Of a DNA stretch of 36,686 nucleotides, positions 8,318 through 17,058 are shown piece by piece. The position numbers and the translations under genes are program-made. This DNA is from CAITSH01 sp945892985 (GTDB taxonomy: Bacteria > Pseudomonadota > Gammaproteobacteria > Burkholderiales > SG8-39). The first letter of the stretch is position 1. Each line of letters begins with the position of its first letter. The stretch is from positions 1 to 36,686 of the forward strand of contig CAMDDU010000044.1 in NCBI GenBank assembly GCA_945892985.1, in the 5' to 3' direction. The notes beneath the pieces were generated by a model. It saw only the letters and a program-made list of their open reading frames with translations. It was not told where the DNA came from and searched no databases.

Positions 8318-9061
8318 CTATTCCTTTGCCATCTCAAGTTGAATTTTTCTCTCGGACAACTGATGCATCAGTTGCTTTGCCAAGTCGCCCAGTGGATTGC
8401 CGCCCAGAGCCTCCGTTTCTTCAACGGTCTTCTTGAGAGTAAATATTTCCGTCTCTTGCATTGCGGCCATTTGCGCTTGAATTTCCCCCAGTCGTCGACG
8501 TAACTGCGCAATGCGGCGGATTACCTTTACGATGCGAGCGGCGACATTGTCCCCAGAAATCGCCTCGGGGTCTTGTCCAAATTCGACAACCAGTTTTTCA
8601 ATTGCCTTCTCGTCCCCGATTTCGTAAGCGCGGTTCACCTCCGCCATCAGGGCATTGCGACGTAAGCGCTCGGGTTCCGTGGTGGCGCGGTCGGGGTGAA
8701 TTAATTTGGCTGCTCGACGATAGGCCAGCTTCAGTTCCGGCGTAATCACCGGTGGCGGTCGTGGCAACGCCTCAATCAATCCCGCCTCCTCAGAGGATTG
8801 TCGTGCCCGTTCGGCTGCGGCCTGTGCTTCGGCCTGCGCCTCAGCATCATCAGGCGATTTTCCCGCAATTTCGTTGGCTATCTTTGCATCTAACTCATCC
8901 AACTGCGCATACAACCGCCCCACAGTTTCGTAATACCGGCGCTGAAATTGAGCAATTTCTGTCTTCGCCGTTTCCAGCGCCAGCTCAGCCGAAGTGACCT
9001 CCTCCTCAAGCGCCGCTTGTTCGCCTTCCAGGCGGGCAAGTTCCTGTTCTTCAGGGAGCAT
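8318..9061 (-). CDS. Coiled-coil J-domain protein
   Basis: 247 residues. Residues about 1-65 are a coiled coil ending in a YYETVGRLYAQLDEL segment, followed by an Ala/Glu-rich linker. Residues about 105-165 are a J-domain-like module: YRRAAKLIHPDRA carries the HPD triad at 122-124, which in DnaJ proteins stimulates DnaK ATPase. A second coiled coil fills the C-terminus, ending in EALGGNPLGDLAKQL. No Gly/Phe or zinc-finger region of true DnaJ is present. The start at 9061 is chosen because it overlaps the Sel1 gene stop (TGATG) with GGGAGG upstream. It shares layout and motifs with residues 1-260 of the protein at 12822-14093, so the two are paralogues. Role in this cluster unknown; recruiting host DnaK is an inference. 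Confidence 0.88.
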   Translation of the reverse strand: MLPEEQELARLEGEQAALEEEVTSAELALETAKTEIAQFQRRYYETVGRLYAQLDELDAKIANEIAGKSPDDAEAQAEAQAAAERARQSSEEAGLIEALPRPPPVITPELKLAYRRAAKLIHPDRATTEPERLRRNALMAEVNRAYEIGDEKAIEKLVVEFGQDPEAISGDNVAARIVKVIRRIAQLRRRLGEIQAQMAAMQETEIFTLKKTVEETEALGGNPLGDLAKQLMHQLSERKIQLEMAKE

Positions 9062-10635
9062 CAATCTGCCTCCCATTCAACACCAAGTTCCTTAAGACGC
9101 ACTTTCGCTGGATAACTACCCAACTTTGCGGCCTGCCTATACCAACTTATTGCGCTCTCTTGATCCTTAGCAACACCAAGACCCAGTTCATACAATTCTG
9201 CCTTGTGGCTAGCCAATCCCCTTGCGGCACTATCATTCGAATTGGCGTTCCGATCGCTCCGAAAAGAAACGGACTCAAGCGTCATTACTGCCATCCTCGC
9301 CAACCATGATCTAGCGACCAACTCCTCATTTGCGTTTAATCGACCGTCAAAGCATTTCTTCGCCACAAGCTTCATGGCACGTTGTCTAACGAAAACTTCC
9401 TCCCCGGCCCGGGTCAGCAATTCAAGCGCCCCATCAAGGTCTTTAGGTACGATTTTTCCGTCAAGATACACATTTGCCAGCGGCAGACAGTCGCTACCGC
9501 CTCTATCCGCCGCCAATCCCAACCAGTGAAGTGCAGCGCTCGTATCCTGACGCATCCTCGCCCCTGAAGCGTATTCCACACCTAGCATGACTCCAGCGCG
9601 CCGGGACCCTTGGTTTGCGGCATGCAATAACCATTTTTCCGCTAACTGCGGATCATGATTGAGGTGCTCGCCTTTTAGGTATATGTCTCCAAGTTCCTCA
9701 GCAAAATACCCGTGCTTTTGTAATTCGATGCCGCGCTCGTACCAGGACTCTGCCAATTTCTTGTCAGGCGTTATACGTCGAAGTGGCGGAAGGCGTCCTG
9801 ACAATGCGCTATAAAAGCCATGATGATGGCCTAGCACATAGAACCGGCCTAGTTCCCCACATGCTCGTGCGTCACCAAGGTCTGCTGCGCGAGCCAACCA
9901 AAACACACCTTCATGCGTAAACTCATCGCGGGACTCCGGTGTTGACCATTCTGTCTGCGGAATCTGCAAATAAAACTTCCCGAGCCACATACATGCCGGG
10001 ACATAGCCCTGTTCCGCTGACGCTTTATACCAACGCAAAGCTTCTTTTATGGAAAAAGTCCACGGTTCGCGGTCACGCGAAGAAAATTTATTAGCAAACT
10101 CATACTGCGACTGCGCATCGCCCTCTACAGCCCGCGCTCGGTACCACGCGTGGGCCTTTAACATGTAGTCTTTTTTTTGCTCTGACTCCTCCGGAGCATC
10201 TAGAATCCCTTCCGCCCAATCATAAAGCGCAGGGCCAAAGCCCAGTTGCGCGGAAGATTCAAGCCACTCAATCCCTTCCTCCCTGTCCTCCTCCTCCACC
10301 TCTCCGAACCGACCGAGAAACTCATACAGCCGATATTGAGCCTCAGCGTGATCCAGATCGGCTGCCCCCGTAAGATATTCACACGCTTGTTCCGCATCTT
10401 CTTGCACACTGCAGTCGCCGTCTTCGTAGCGTTTTAGATAACTCATGCCCATGTGAAATCTAAAAGAACGTAAAAAAATTCGTCCGGGATCTTCCTTTGG
10501 CGGCAGCAGACAGTGTTCCTTACTTCCACGCAGGACGGCCGCCAAACCCCGGGCCACAATACTGCCACTGTGCTCAGTCGATGCAACAACACCTCTACTA
10601 GAGGATTTAGACGGGAGGTTTTCTCGATCAGTCAC
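9061..10635 (-). CDS. Sel1-repeat protein
   Basis: 524 residues made largely of Sel1-like (TPR-related) helical repeats, for example AAEQGYVPA-type units: ALRWYKASAEQGYVPACMWL, SWYERGIELQKHGYFAEELG and AISWYRQAAKLGSYPAKVRL. Such repeats form solenoids that bind proteins. No signal peptide is seen, so it is probably cytoplasmic. It starts at GTG 10635, overlapping the nuclease gene stop by 8 bp, and its own stop overlaps the J-domain start. The tight chain implies one operon and stoichiometric expression. Probably an adaptor or scaffold within the cluster; partner unknown. Confidence 0.88.
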   Translation of the reverse strand: MTDRENLPSKSSSRGVVASTEHSGSIVARGLAAVLRGSKEHCLLPPKEDPGRIFLRSFRFHMGMSYLKRYEDGDCSVQEDAEQACEYLTGAADLDHAEAQYRLYEFLGRFGEVEEEDREEGIEWLESSAQLGFGPALYDWAEGILDAPEESEQKKDYMLKAHAWYRARAVEGDAQSQYEFANKFSSRDREPWTFSIKEALRWYKASAEQGYVPACMWLGKFYLQIPQTEWSTPESRDEFTHEGVFWLARAADLGDARACGELGRFYVLGHHHGFYSALSGRLPPLRRITPDKKLAESWYERGIELQKHGYFAEELGDIYLKGEHLNHDPQLAEKWLLHAANQGSRRAGVMLGVEYASGARMRQDTSAALHWLGLAADRGGSDCLPLANVYLDGKIVPKDLDGALELLTRAGEEVFVRQRAMKLVAKKCFDGRLNANEELVARSWLARMAVMTLESVSFRSDRNANSNDSAARGLASHKAELYELGLGVAKDQESAISWYRQAAKLGSYPAKVRLKELGVEWEAD

Positions 10636-11230
10636 GTCCGGGCCTCGTGACGTTCTGAGTCATCAGATTGCCGATTTCACCTCGGCCAACCAGCTTCACG
10701 CCGGATTTTCGCGCCAACTCCCGCGCGTTTGCAGTAAAACTGCCCGTGGCAACAACCCATGCGGCATCGCATTTGTAATAAGCCTGTCCTGATAATGCCT
10801 CCTGCACAGCAGATACTCCGACGCTACCCACATAACGCTTGGCTTGTACCGCGATGCGCTGGCCGTCCTTTGTCAGTATAAGGTCGGCACCATAGTCACC
10901 TGTTGTTACGGTGAGTTCTGCCAAGTACCCCTGTGCTCGAAAAAGTCCGACAAGAAATTCCTCAAATTCCGTACCAGTAAGCGCGTCAAGCTCATCGGCC
11001 CTTTTCATACCGTGCTCTTGTTGCCAGGACTCCTGCTCACGTTTCTTTTGGGAGAGGGACGCGTGCTGGTCTTTAGCAAATTCCAACGCACCTCTCAAGT
11101 GACGTACCTGCGCGTCTTCTTTTGACGGTGTTTCGTTTCGCTTTGTCTTAGACGTCGGTCTGCTCACCGCGGCACGCCAAACCAGCCACGCGATACCTGC
11201 CAAAAACAAAATAACGAATAGATCTTTCAT
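10628..11230 (-). CDS. Membrane-anchored Mrr-like restriction endonuclease
   Basis: 200 residues from MKDLFVILFLAGIAWLVWRA, a single N-terminal membrane segment. A charged helical linker follows, then a C-terminal Mrr_cat-type PD-(D/E)XK domain. Visible are LTGTEFEEFLVGLF (helix with the conserved Glu), GDYGADLILTKDG (metal-binding Asp) and IAVQAKRY (the QxK motif), then WVVATGSFTANARELA. Mrr-type enzymes cut modified or foreign DNA, and membrane-tethered versions occur. Start set at the ATG 20 bp after the LRR gene stop. A longer frame to 11332 would overlap that gene and adds no recognisable residues. Catalytic residues look intact. Confidence 0.88.
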   Translation of the reverse strand: MKDLFVILFLAGIAWLVWRAAVSRPTSKTKRNETPSKEDAQVRHLRGALEFAKDQHASLSQKKREQESWQQEHGMKRADELDALTGTEFEEFLVGLFRAQGYLAELTVTTGDYGADLILTKDGQRIAVQAKRYVGSVGVSAVQEALSGQAYYKCDAAWVVATGSFTANARELARKSGVKLVGRGEIGNLMTQNVTRPGRD

Positions 11231-11250
11231 TTTGCGGTATGAATATTCGA

Positions 11251-12477
11251 CTAACTTGTCGCCGCCTGCCAGCGACCCGACCAAACCACTTTCCCGTTGA
11301 GGTCGTAAAGTGGCCCAGCATTGGCGTCCCATTTTTCCTGCTCTTTTATGAAACTTTGCGTTGGGCGCTTCTTGACCACAACAGTTGGATCACATTCCAA
11401 AATAGCCAATTTTTCCAGTTGCCGAACGTCAAGTTCGGTTAGCTGGTTTTCCGTGCACAAAAGTTCGGTTAGCGCGGTAACCTTTGACAAATCAAGCTCG
11501 GTAAGCTGATTGTGTACGCACCAGAGGTCATCAAGGTTCGGAACTACTGATAGATCAAGCCTCGTGAGTTGGTTGTTACAACATTCAAAGCCAGTAAGCT
11601 CCGGCAGATTAGAAAGATCAAGTTCGGTCAGCAAGTTATTTGCGCACCCCAGAATCTTAAGATGCTGAACATTGGATAAGTCAAGCGCGGTGAGCCTGTT
11701 GCCATGGCAACTCAAATCGACCAGCGCAGGGACGTTCGACAGGTCAAGGGAGGCAAGTTGGTTACCAATGCACACAAGAATAGCAAGCTGAGGGTTTGAC
11801 AAATCAAGCTTGGTAAGCAGATTGTGCCTGCACATGAGATGAATTAGTTCTGGAGCGCCAGAGAGGTCGAGCTCTTTAAGGTTGTTGTAGCAACAAACGA
11901 GCCAGGTGAGGCCACGAACACCTGACAAATCAAGCGCGTCCAGTTCATTGCCAGAGCAGTAAAGCTTAACAAGGTTAGGTAAGCTTGAAAGATCGAGCTT
12001 GGTCAAATAGTTTTTATCGCATTCCAGGTGGGTGAGTCGCGGCACTTTTGACAGGTCAAGGTCATGTAGATGGTTCTCCGCGCAAACCATTTTTACAAGC
12101 TTAGGGGTATTTGACAAGTCGAGCACGGTCAAATTGATGTCGGGACACTGCAACCACAAAAGCTCTGGAAGTCGAAGCGAAAGCGCCGGGGGTGTGGCAG
12201 GCGGGGTTTTGAACCCTAGTTCCCGGATCGCCAAACCATCGACCCACTCAAATTCTGACAGCGGCAAAAGATCGAAATCCCAAGTCAGCGAAACAATGGC
12301 GCCGTCTTGCACCGCAAACTCCAGCTTCACCCCTTTACGATCAAAAACGACACCGCTTTCAAGCCGCTCAATAACGACGACCGGGTCAAGCTTTAACGCC
12401 TCAGCCCATAGCAATACCTGCCGATAATCCGCGTCGCGGAATTCGAACTTGCCGATAACGAAAGTCGCCGATGGCAT
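11251..12477 (-). CDS. Leucine-rich-repeat protein
   Basis: 408 residues. Residues 1-118 are unrecognised, with an EFEWVDGLAIRELGF segment. Residues about 119-370 hold twelve nearly perfect 21-residue repeats with consensus LDLSxxPxLxxLxCxxNxL. The fixed Cys and Asn positions are those of an LRR solenoid. No signal peptide, LPXTG or membrane segment is present, unlike internalins, so it is probably cytoplasmic. It is the first gene of the leftward operon and sits 20 bp before the membrane nuclease. A sensor or ligand-binding role is suggested by fold and place only. Confidence 0.9.
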   Translation of the reverse strand: MPSATFVIGKFEFRDADYRQVLLWAEALKLDPVVVIERLESGVVFDRKGVKLEFAVQDGAIVSLTWDFDLLPLSEFEWVDGLAIRELGFKTPPATPPALSLRLPELLWLQCPDINLTVLDLSNTPKLVKMVCAENHLHDLDLSKVPRLTHLECDKNYLTKLDLSSLPNLVKLYCSGNELDALDLSGVRGLTWLVCCYNNLKELDLSGAPELIHLMCRHNLLTKLDLSNPQLAILVCIGNQLASLDLSNVPALVDLSCHGNRLTALDLSNVQHLKILGCANNLLTELDLSNLPELTGFECCNNQLTRLDLSVVPNLDDLWCVHNQLTELDLSKVTALTELLCTENQLTELDVRQLEKLAILECDPTVVVKKRPTQSFIKEQEKWDANAGPLYDLNGKVVWSGRWQAATS

Positions 12478-12821
12478 GGAAATGCTTATTTTTCCTAAAA
12501 TCAGGCGAAAGTACGAGGTTCACTGAATTAGCGAGCGCTTTCGCGAGTAGTCTCAACCACCACGACTCCAACAAGAGAATACAGCACCAGCAGTTCACCA
12601 ATGGGCCATAGACTTGAGTCTAGGTTTATTACGGGCGCCGCCAGTCGTCACCTCAACGATACCGGATACGCTGCTTTTGCCACCGAATATATTGACCACC
12701 TGGCTCACCAGGTGAGCCCTACGGGGGCTATCATTGCCGCGATTCGTCGGCGAAAATACAATTTGTTCATCGCCTTGCCGCCCTAAAGTCACTCTGCCGG
12801 TTCGCAGGACAAAAAACCTCA
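12478..12821. promoter_or_regulatory. Divergent intergenic region of the J-domain cluster
   Basis: 344 bp separate the leftward LRR gene from the rightward J-domain gene and must hold both promoters. On the minus strand TTGAGA and GCTAAT are spaced 18 bp and end about 55 bp before the LRR ATG, a weak promoter candidate. A perfect 17-bp palindrome lies at 12702-12718. Short frames here do not look coding. Confidence 0.5.
12702..12718. promoter_or_regulatory. 17-bp palindrome, candidate operator
   Basis: GGCTCACC-A-GGTGAGCC is a perfect inverted repeat with 8-bp arms and one central base, about 100 bp before the rightward start codon. No T-run follows, so a dimeric-regulator operator is likelier than a terminator. 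Confidence 0.5.
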
Positions 12822-14093
12822 ATGCAAACGCGTTATCCAATTCAAATTCCCCCCCAGGCTGCGTCCCCGGAGCAGGAAGAGCTAGACGCAAAAAACAGGC
12901 AGATGAGCGAATTGGAGACGGAATACGTTTCCAAGCAAATTGAATACAGCACGTTGACCGGGGAGATTGCCGCTTTTCGCAATCGGTATTTGCTGCGAGT
13001 CGGTACCCTATACACCCAACTCGATGCGGTCCGAGCAGAACTTTTCGCTCAGCTCGCCAAACTTTCACCCGACGACGATGTCGCCAAGAGCGCAGCAGAC
13101 AGAGCGCGTATCCAGGCTGACGAAACAGCACAGGAATTAAATGGTGCGGATGAAGAAAATCCCATTACTTTTTCCCCATCTTTAGAGCTGAAGCAGCTAT
13201 ATCGCCAAGCCGCGAAACTCATACACCCCGACCGCGCGCAAAACGACGAGGATCGCATACTGCGCAATGGCCTCATGGCTGAAATAAACAAGGCCTACGA
13301 GTCTGGCGATGCCGACGCTATCGCGGAGCTTACTGAAAAGTATCGTGATCGACTCCTCCCCGACGAAAGCGATGACATCGGGACTCGCCTAGTCCGGGTA
13401 ATCCGCCTGCTGGCGAAAACACGTATCCACATAGAAAGCCTCGATAAAACGATTGCCGAACTTCGCGCGTCTGAGTGGTACACGCTTAAAGCAGACGTCG
13501 AGTCTCAGGAAGCGCTTGGGGGTGATCCCCTGGGGCGGTTGGCCGATAAATTGCGGCAGGATATTCACGCAGAAGAGACACGACTACGGGACCTATTTAG
13601 TGAAACGACGCCTCCGGTTGCGGGGGAACCTCCGCCAAAACAAAAAGGGGGGCGCGGGGATTCACCGCGAGATTCAGTGACAACCGCCGGGACGGGCGAC
13701 ATCGGCGATCACTCCGACGGCCATAGCTTTCCTACTCAACGAGGCGAAATGGTGAAGACAGATTCCGAAGCCGTGATTGCCGATATGCTATTTGGACAAG
13801 GAATGGACTATCACTACGAATACCCATTGGAAGGAAAAAAACGCCCGGGCATCCGCCGAACGAGCTTTCTTTTCTTCGATGCAAACAAGCGACCCGTTCT
13901 GTGGCAACACCTCAATTCGTTAGCAGACGCCGAACCGCGCGCGCGATGGGCGACAAAGTTAGAGTGGTTAGAGGCCAACGGCTTCGCTGAAAACGTAAAC
14001 CTCTTCATCACACGTGACTTGAAAGACAGGAATATTGACAAGCTTGGCATCGAAAAGCTGACCAAAATCATCAAGACTCGGCTCATGCTATGA
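12822..14093 (+). CDS. J-domain protein with C-terminal nuclease-like domain
   Basis: 423 residues. Residues 1-260 parallel the protein at 8318-9061: coiled coil with YLLRVGTLYTQLDAV, J-domain-like YRQAAKLIHPDRAQ with HPD at 135-137, then a second coiled coil ending ALGGDPLGRLADKL. A Pro/Gly/Asp-rich linker spans about 262-310. Residues 313-423 (SEAVIADMLFGQGMDYHYEY onward) resemble the PD-(D/E)XK-like domain often found appended to helicases. There I would expect RPDF and W-E-H, but this protein has RPG (341-343) and WQHL (361-364), with K379 kept, so it may be catalytically dead. Its stop overlaps the exonuclease start (ATGA). It may act as a chaperone-linked DNA-binding adaptor; inferred. 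Confidence 0.85.
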   Translation: MQTRYPIQIPPQAASPEQEELDAKNRQMSELETEYVSKQIEYSTLTGEIAAFRNRYLLRVGTLYTQLDAVRAELFAQLAKLSPDDDVAKSAADRARIQADETAQELNGADEENPITFSPSLELKQLYRQAAKLIHPDRAQNDEDRILRNGLMAEINKAYESGDADAIAELTEKYRDRLLPDESDDIGTRLVRVIRLLAKTRIHIESLDKTIAELRASEWYTLKADVESQEALGGDPLGRLADKLRQDIHAEETRLRDLFSETTPPVAGEPPPKQKGGRGDSPRDSVTTAGTGDIGDHSDGHSFPTQRGEMVKTDSEAVIADMLFGQGMDYHYEYPLEGKKRPGIRRTSFLFFDANKRPVLWQHLNSLADAEPRARWATKLEWLEANGFAENVNLFITRDLKDRNIDKLGIEKLTKIIKTRLML

Positions 14094-14701
14094 GCGAAAC
14101 TATTGCGATCATCGACTTTGAAACCACCGGGCTCTCTCCCGCGAAAGGAGCACGGGTTACAGAAGTCGCGGCAGTGCGTGTAATTGACGGTTCCATTGCC
14201 GATAGTTTCCAAAGTTTAATGAATTCCGGTGAACCTGTGCCTCAGGAAATCGAACGAATCACCGGCATTACAACCCAAATGGTGCAGCAAGCGCCTCCAG
14301 TCGCCGGTGTCCTGCAAAAACTTCAAGCCTTCCTGAACGGAATAACCCTTGTGGTGGCACATAACGCCAAATTCGATGATGCATTTCTGACCGCTGAGTA
14401 CAGACGCGCCGGAATGGCCATCAGCGCCAAGTTCGCTTGCTCGTTGAAGCTGGCGCAGCGAGTCTATCCACGCTCCCCGAACTACAAACTTGCGACCCTG
14501 CTAGGCTACGCGGACATTCCGCATTCTGGGAATTTTCACCGAGCGCTGGGAGACGCTACCGCTACGGCTCGCCTCTGGCTACAAATGCGCAGAGATATAC
14601 ACGCAGCGCATCGCCTCGACTTGAAACACGAGCAATTGGCTACATTGGCTGAAATGCCCTTCGACCAATTCACTAGAACGCTTGCCGACTGGAAAAAATA
14701 A
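14090..14701 (+). CDS. DEDDh 3'-5' exonuclease (DnaQ-like)
   Basis: 203 residues with all DEDDh motifs: IIDFETTG (D9, E11), VVAHNAKFDDAFL (D96), and HRALGDATATARL (H150, D155). The fold is that of the proofreading subunit epsilon and of many stand-alone 3'-5' exonucleases. It is close to a lone DnaQ exonuclease domain in length, with a short helical tail. ATGA overlap with the J-domain gene shows tight translational coupling, so the two products probably work together. Substrate (DNA or RNA) cannot be told from sequence. Active site looks intact. Confidence 0.93.
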   Translation: MSETIAIIDFETTGLSPAKGARVTEVAAVRVIDGSIADSFQSLMNSGEPVPQEIERITGITTQMVQQAPPVAGVLQKLQAFLNGITLVVAHNAKFDDAFLTAEYRRAGMAISAKFACSLKLAQRVYPRSPNYKLATLLGYADIPHSGNFHRALGDATATARLWLQMRRDIHAAHRLDLKHEQLATLAEMPFDQFTRTLADWKK

Positions 14702-14726
14702 TTCACTCCGAGCGCCCTCGGTCATC

Positions 14727-16952
14727 ATGTCCGACAAACATTTCCCAATACAAACCACGCCAGACAACCTTGCCGCAACGGTACAGCGCGGCAGCGGTCT
14801 TGCCGTCCGTGGAAAGACTGACCTACAGTCCACCGAACCGACCGCTGAGCAGAAGAAAGCGGAGGCCTTTTTCAGACGCTATCCGCGTTGGTTTTTTTCA
14901 ATGGCGGCAAGAAGTTATCAGTTAAGCGAACTGCAGATTTCAAAGTTCGAGGATAAATGGGATTGGCCGCTCCTTTCTCAAAATACAAAACTGCCCTGGT
15001 CTGTGGCATTTATAGATCGCTTTTTTTCAAAATGGGAAATAGAGAGCGGGAGGGATTCCTTGTGGTTGAACACCGCACTTCCATTTTCAGAGGCGTTCAT
15101 TGATCACTTTCAACGTGACTTCGATTTCGGCTTTGGGTCCAAGAACACCGCGCTACCGTGGTCAGATGCGCTAATCGAAAAATACAAGGACCGGTCTAAA
15201 TGGCAATGGTCGGCGCTATCCTCCTCCGTACATATCCCTTGGTCGCAGGAACTAATTGGACGATACCAAGACCAATGGGATTGGAAGGCGCTGAGCGCAA
15301 ACGAAGCCTTACCGTGGTCCGAAGCGCTCATCGATCAATACCAAGACCGATGGGATTGGAAGGTACTAAGTGAAAACGAAGCCTCACCGTCGTCCGTAAA
15401 GTGGACAGATAGATACGAACCGCCGTGGGGCTACTTGGCCAGTGCGGGTCTTAGCGAAAACACGGCGCTCCCGTGGTCCGAAGTGCTCATCGATCGATAC
15501 CAAGACCGATGGGGTTGGCACAGGCTTAGCGCGAACACCGCGCTTCCATGGTCTGAGGCGCTCATCGATAAATACCAAGGCCGATGGCATTGGGATGTCC
15601 TAGGTAGAAACGAAGCCCTACCGTGGTCTGAGGGCTTTCTCGCCCGATTCGAGAAGCGGTGGTACTGGGCAAGCCTTAGCGCGAACACCGCAGTACCCTG
15701 GTCAGTGCAACTGATAGCCCGCCATGACGCGAAATGGGACTGGCGAGCCCTATGCGCGAATCCTGCGCTACCCTGGTCAGAGGAATTTCTTTATCGATTC
15801 GAAGGTAGGCTTAACTGGGCTGATCTGAGTTCAAACCCTGTGCTACCTTGGTCCGCTGAGTTTTATACTCGATTCGCAGGGCGATGGGCCTACCGGCGTC
15901 TATACGAAAATGAGGCGGCGTATAGCGCAATTGGAGAGCCGTTCCTTATGGATCTTTCTTCGGCGCTTACGGCAAGCATCGCGGCCGAGCGGGAACTAAG
16001 TGAAAGCAACACTTTAGTGAGCTATGACCCGGAATATTCTTATAACCACCTCGTTGACGTTGATGAAACAACACATCTTCCATGGACGGAAGCGGCACTG
16101 GCGCTTCTTGGTGAAGAAGCGGCACCCCGCTTTGTGCCGGAAAAAGTAATTGGAATATTCAATAAGTTCCCATCTTTTCAGTGCGCCGGAGAAACGGGCC
16201 TGAGCTGCTTCAACTTGACGCGCGCGCAGGTCGATTCGCTTATAAGCGACATCGCGCCACGTCGCCCCTCAAAATCTTCGCCTAGGGAGCGAACCGAGGC
16301 ATTTTTCCGCAGACATCCTGACGCGTTTATCGTCCACGTCGAAAAATACTATGGCCTGCAAGTAGAACAGATCGCGCAATATCAGCATAAGTGGAATTGG
16401 CGCAACCTAAGCGCCAACGAGAACATTACTTGGTCTAAAACGCTGCTTGATCGATACGCAGACCTTCTCGATTGGACAACGCTCAGCGCGAATATTGCCC
16501 TGCCATGGTCAGAAACGTTGGTTCTCAATTTCGAAGATAAGTGGGATTGGGAAAATCTCAATGGCGACCCCACGCTTCCTTGGCGTGCCTTAGAAAAAAC
16601 CTTGGTCAAGCAGCATCGTGGAAAGGTGCGCAATGACATTGCTACACCAAGCCGTCTTACTTTGGCGGGGTACCTCGACGAAGCCAAGGAATCGGGCGAG
16701 ATCGACAATTTGGATTGGGTGGAGCTTTGTCGACATCCCGGTGGCATGCCAGAAGATGATGCTGATATTTATATTGATCGGATTATCGCTGCCGGGGGTC
16801 ACTTAAAGGAGATTACATTCACTGACGGTGAAATGGGCTTCTACTACGAGAAACTAATTTCGTACAATTATTTTTGTCTAACCCATCGCCAGATCGAATT
16901 GCTGATTGACGACTGTTTTGCAGCGCGTGACGCCAAAACGGCTGGAGCATGA
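14727..16952 (+). CDS. WDW/LPWS-repeat protein
   Basis: 741 residues built of about sixteen 25-residue repeats with consensus WDWxxLSxNxALPWSEALI, each followed by a D/R-x-Y/F-x-D-x-W bridge. About thirteen run in one block (residues 70-420). After a non-repeat spacer with an RTEAFFRRHPDAFIVHVEKY segment, three more follow. The spacer begins like the N-terminal RRYPRWFFSMAARSYQLSEL, so the whole unit may have been duplicated. No enzyme domain is seen. Trp-rich repeats of this type occur in uncharacterised bacterial proteins. It probably forms a solenoid scaffold. Start at 14727, 25 bp after the exonuclease stop; 14682 would overlap that gene. Confidence 0.85.
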   Translation: MSDKHFPIQTTPDNLAATVQRGSGLAVRGKTDLQSTEPTAEQKKAEAFFRRYPRWFFSMAARSYQLSELQISKFEDKWDWPLLSQNTKLPWSVAFIDRFFSKWEIESGRDSLWLNTALPFSEAFIDHFQRDFDFGFGSKNTALPWSDALIEKYKDRSKWQWSALSSSVHIPWSQELIGRYQDQWDWKALSANEALPWSEALIDQYQDRWDWKVLSENEASPSSVKWTDRYEPPWGYLASAGLSENTALPWSEVLIDRYQDRWGWHRLSANTALPWSEALIDKYQGRWHWDVLGRNEALPWSEGFLARFEKRWYWASLSANTAVPWSVQLIARHDAKWDWRALCANPALPWSEEFLYRFEGRLNWADLSSNPVLPWSAEFYTRFAGRWAYRRLYENEAAYSAIGEPFLMDLSSALTASIAAERELSESNTLVSYDPEYSYNHLVDVDETTHLPWTEAALALLGEEAAPRFVPEKVIGIFNKFPSFQCAGETGLSCFNLTRAQVDSLISDIAPRRPSKSSPRERTEAFFRRHPDAFIVHVEKYYGLQVEQIAQYQHKWNWRNLSANENITWSKTLLDRYADLLDWTTLSANIALPWSETLVLNFEDKWDWENLNGDPTLPWRALEKTLVKQHRGKVRNDIATPSRLTLAGYLDEAKESGEIDNLDWVELCRHPGGMPEDDADIYIDRIIAAGGHLKEITFTDGEMGFYYEKLISYNYFCLTHRQIELLIDDCFAARDAKTAGA

Positions 16953-17058
16953 CCGAATATGATGAAGCACCAATTTCCGTAGCAATTTGCTAGAGCTCTC
17001 TTGGCCGAAAATCGGCGCAAAGTGTCTGGCGAAGCAAGAGTTACGTTCAGGAGACATC

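Noticed and set aside
12601..12786. 61-codon plus-strand frame between the two arms
   Set aside because: It covers the palindrome and lacks a ribosome site or recognisable protein; treated as intergenic.
12595..13131. 178-codon minus-strand frame across the divergent promoter
   Set aside because: It runs antisense into the J-domain gene and matches nothing; the plus-strand gene is well supported.
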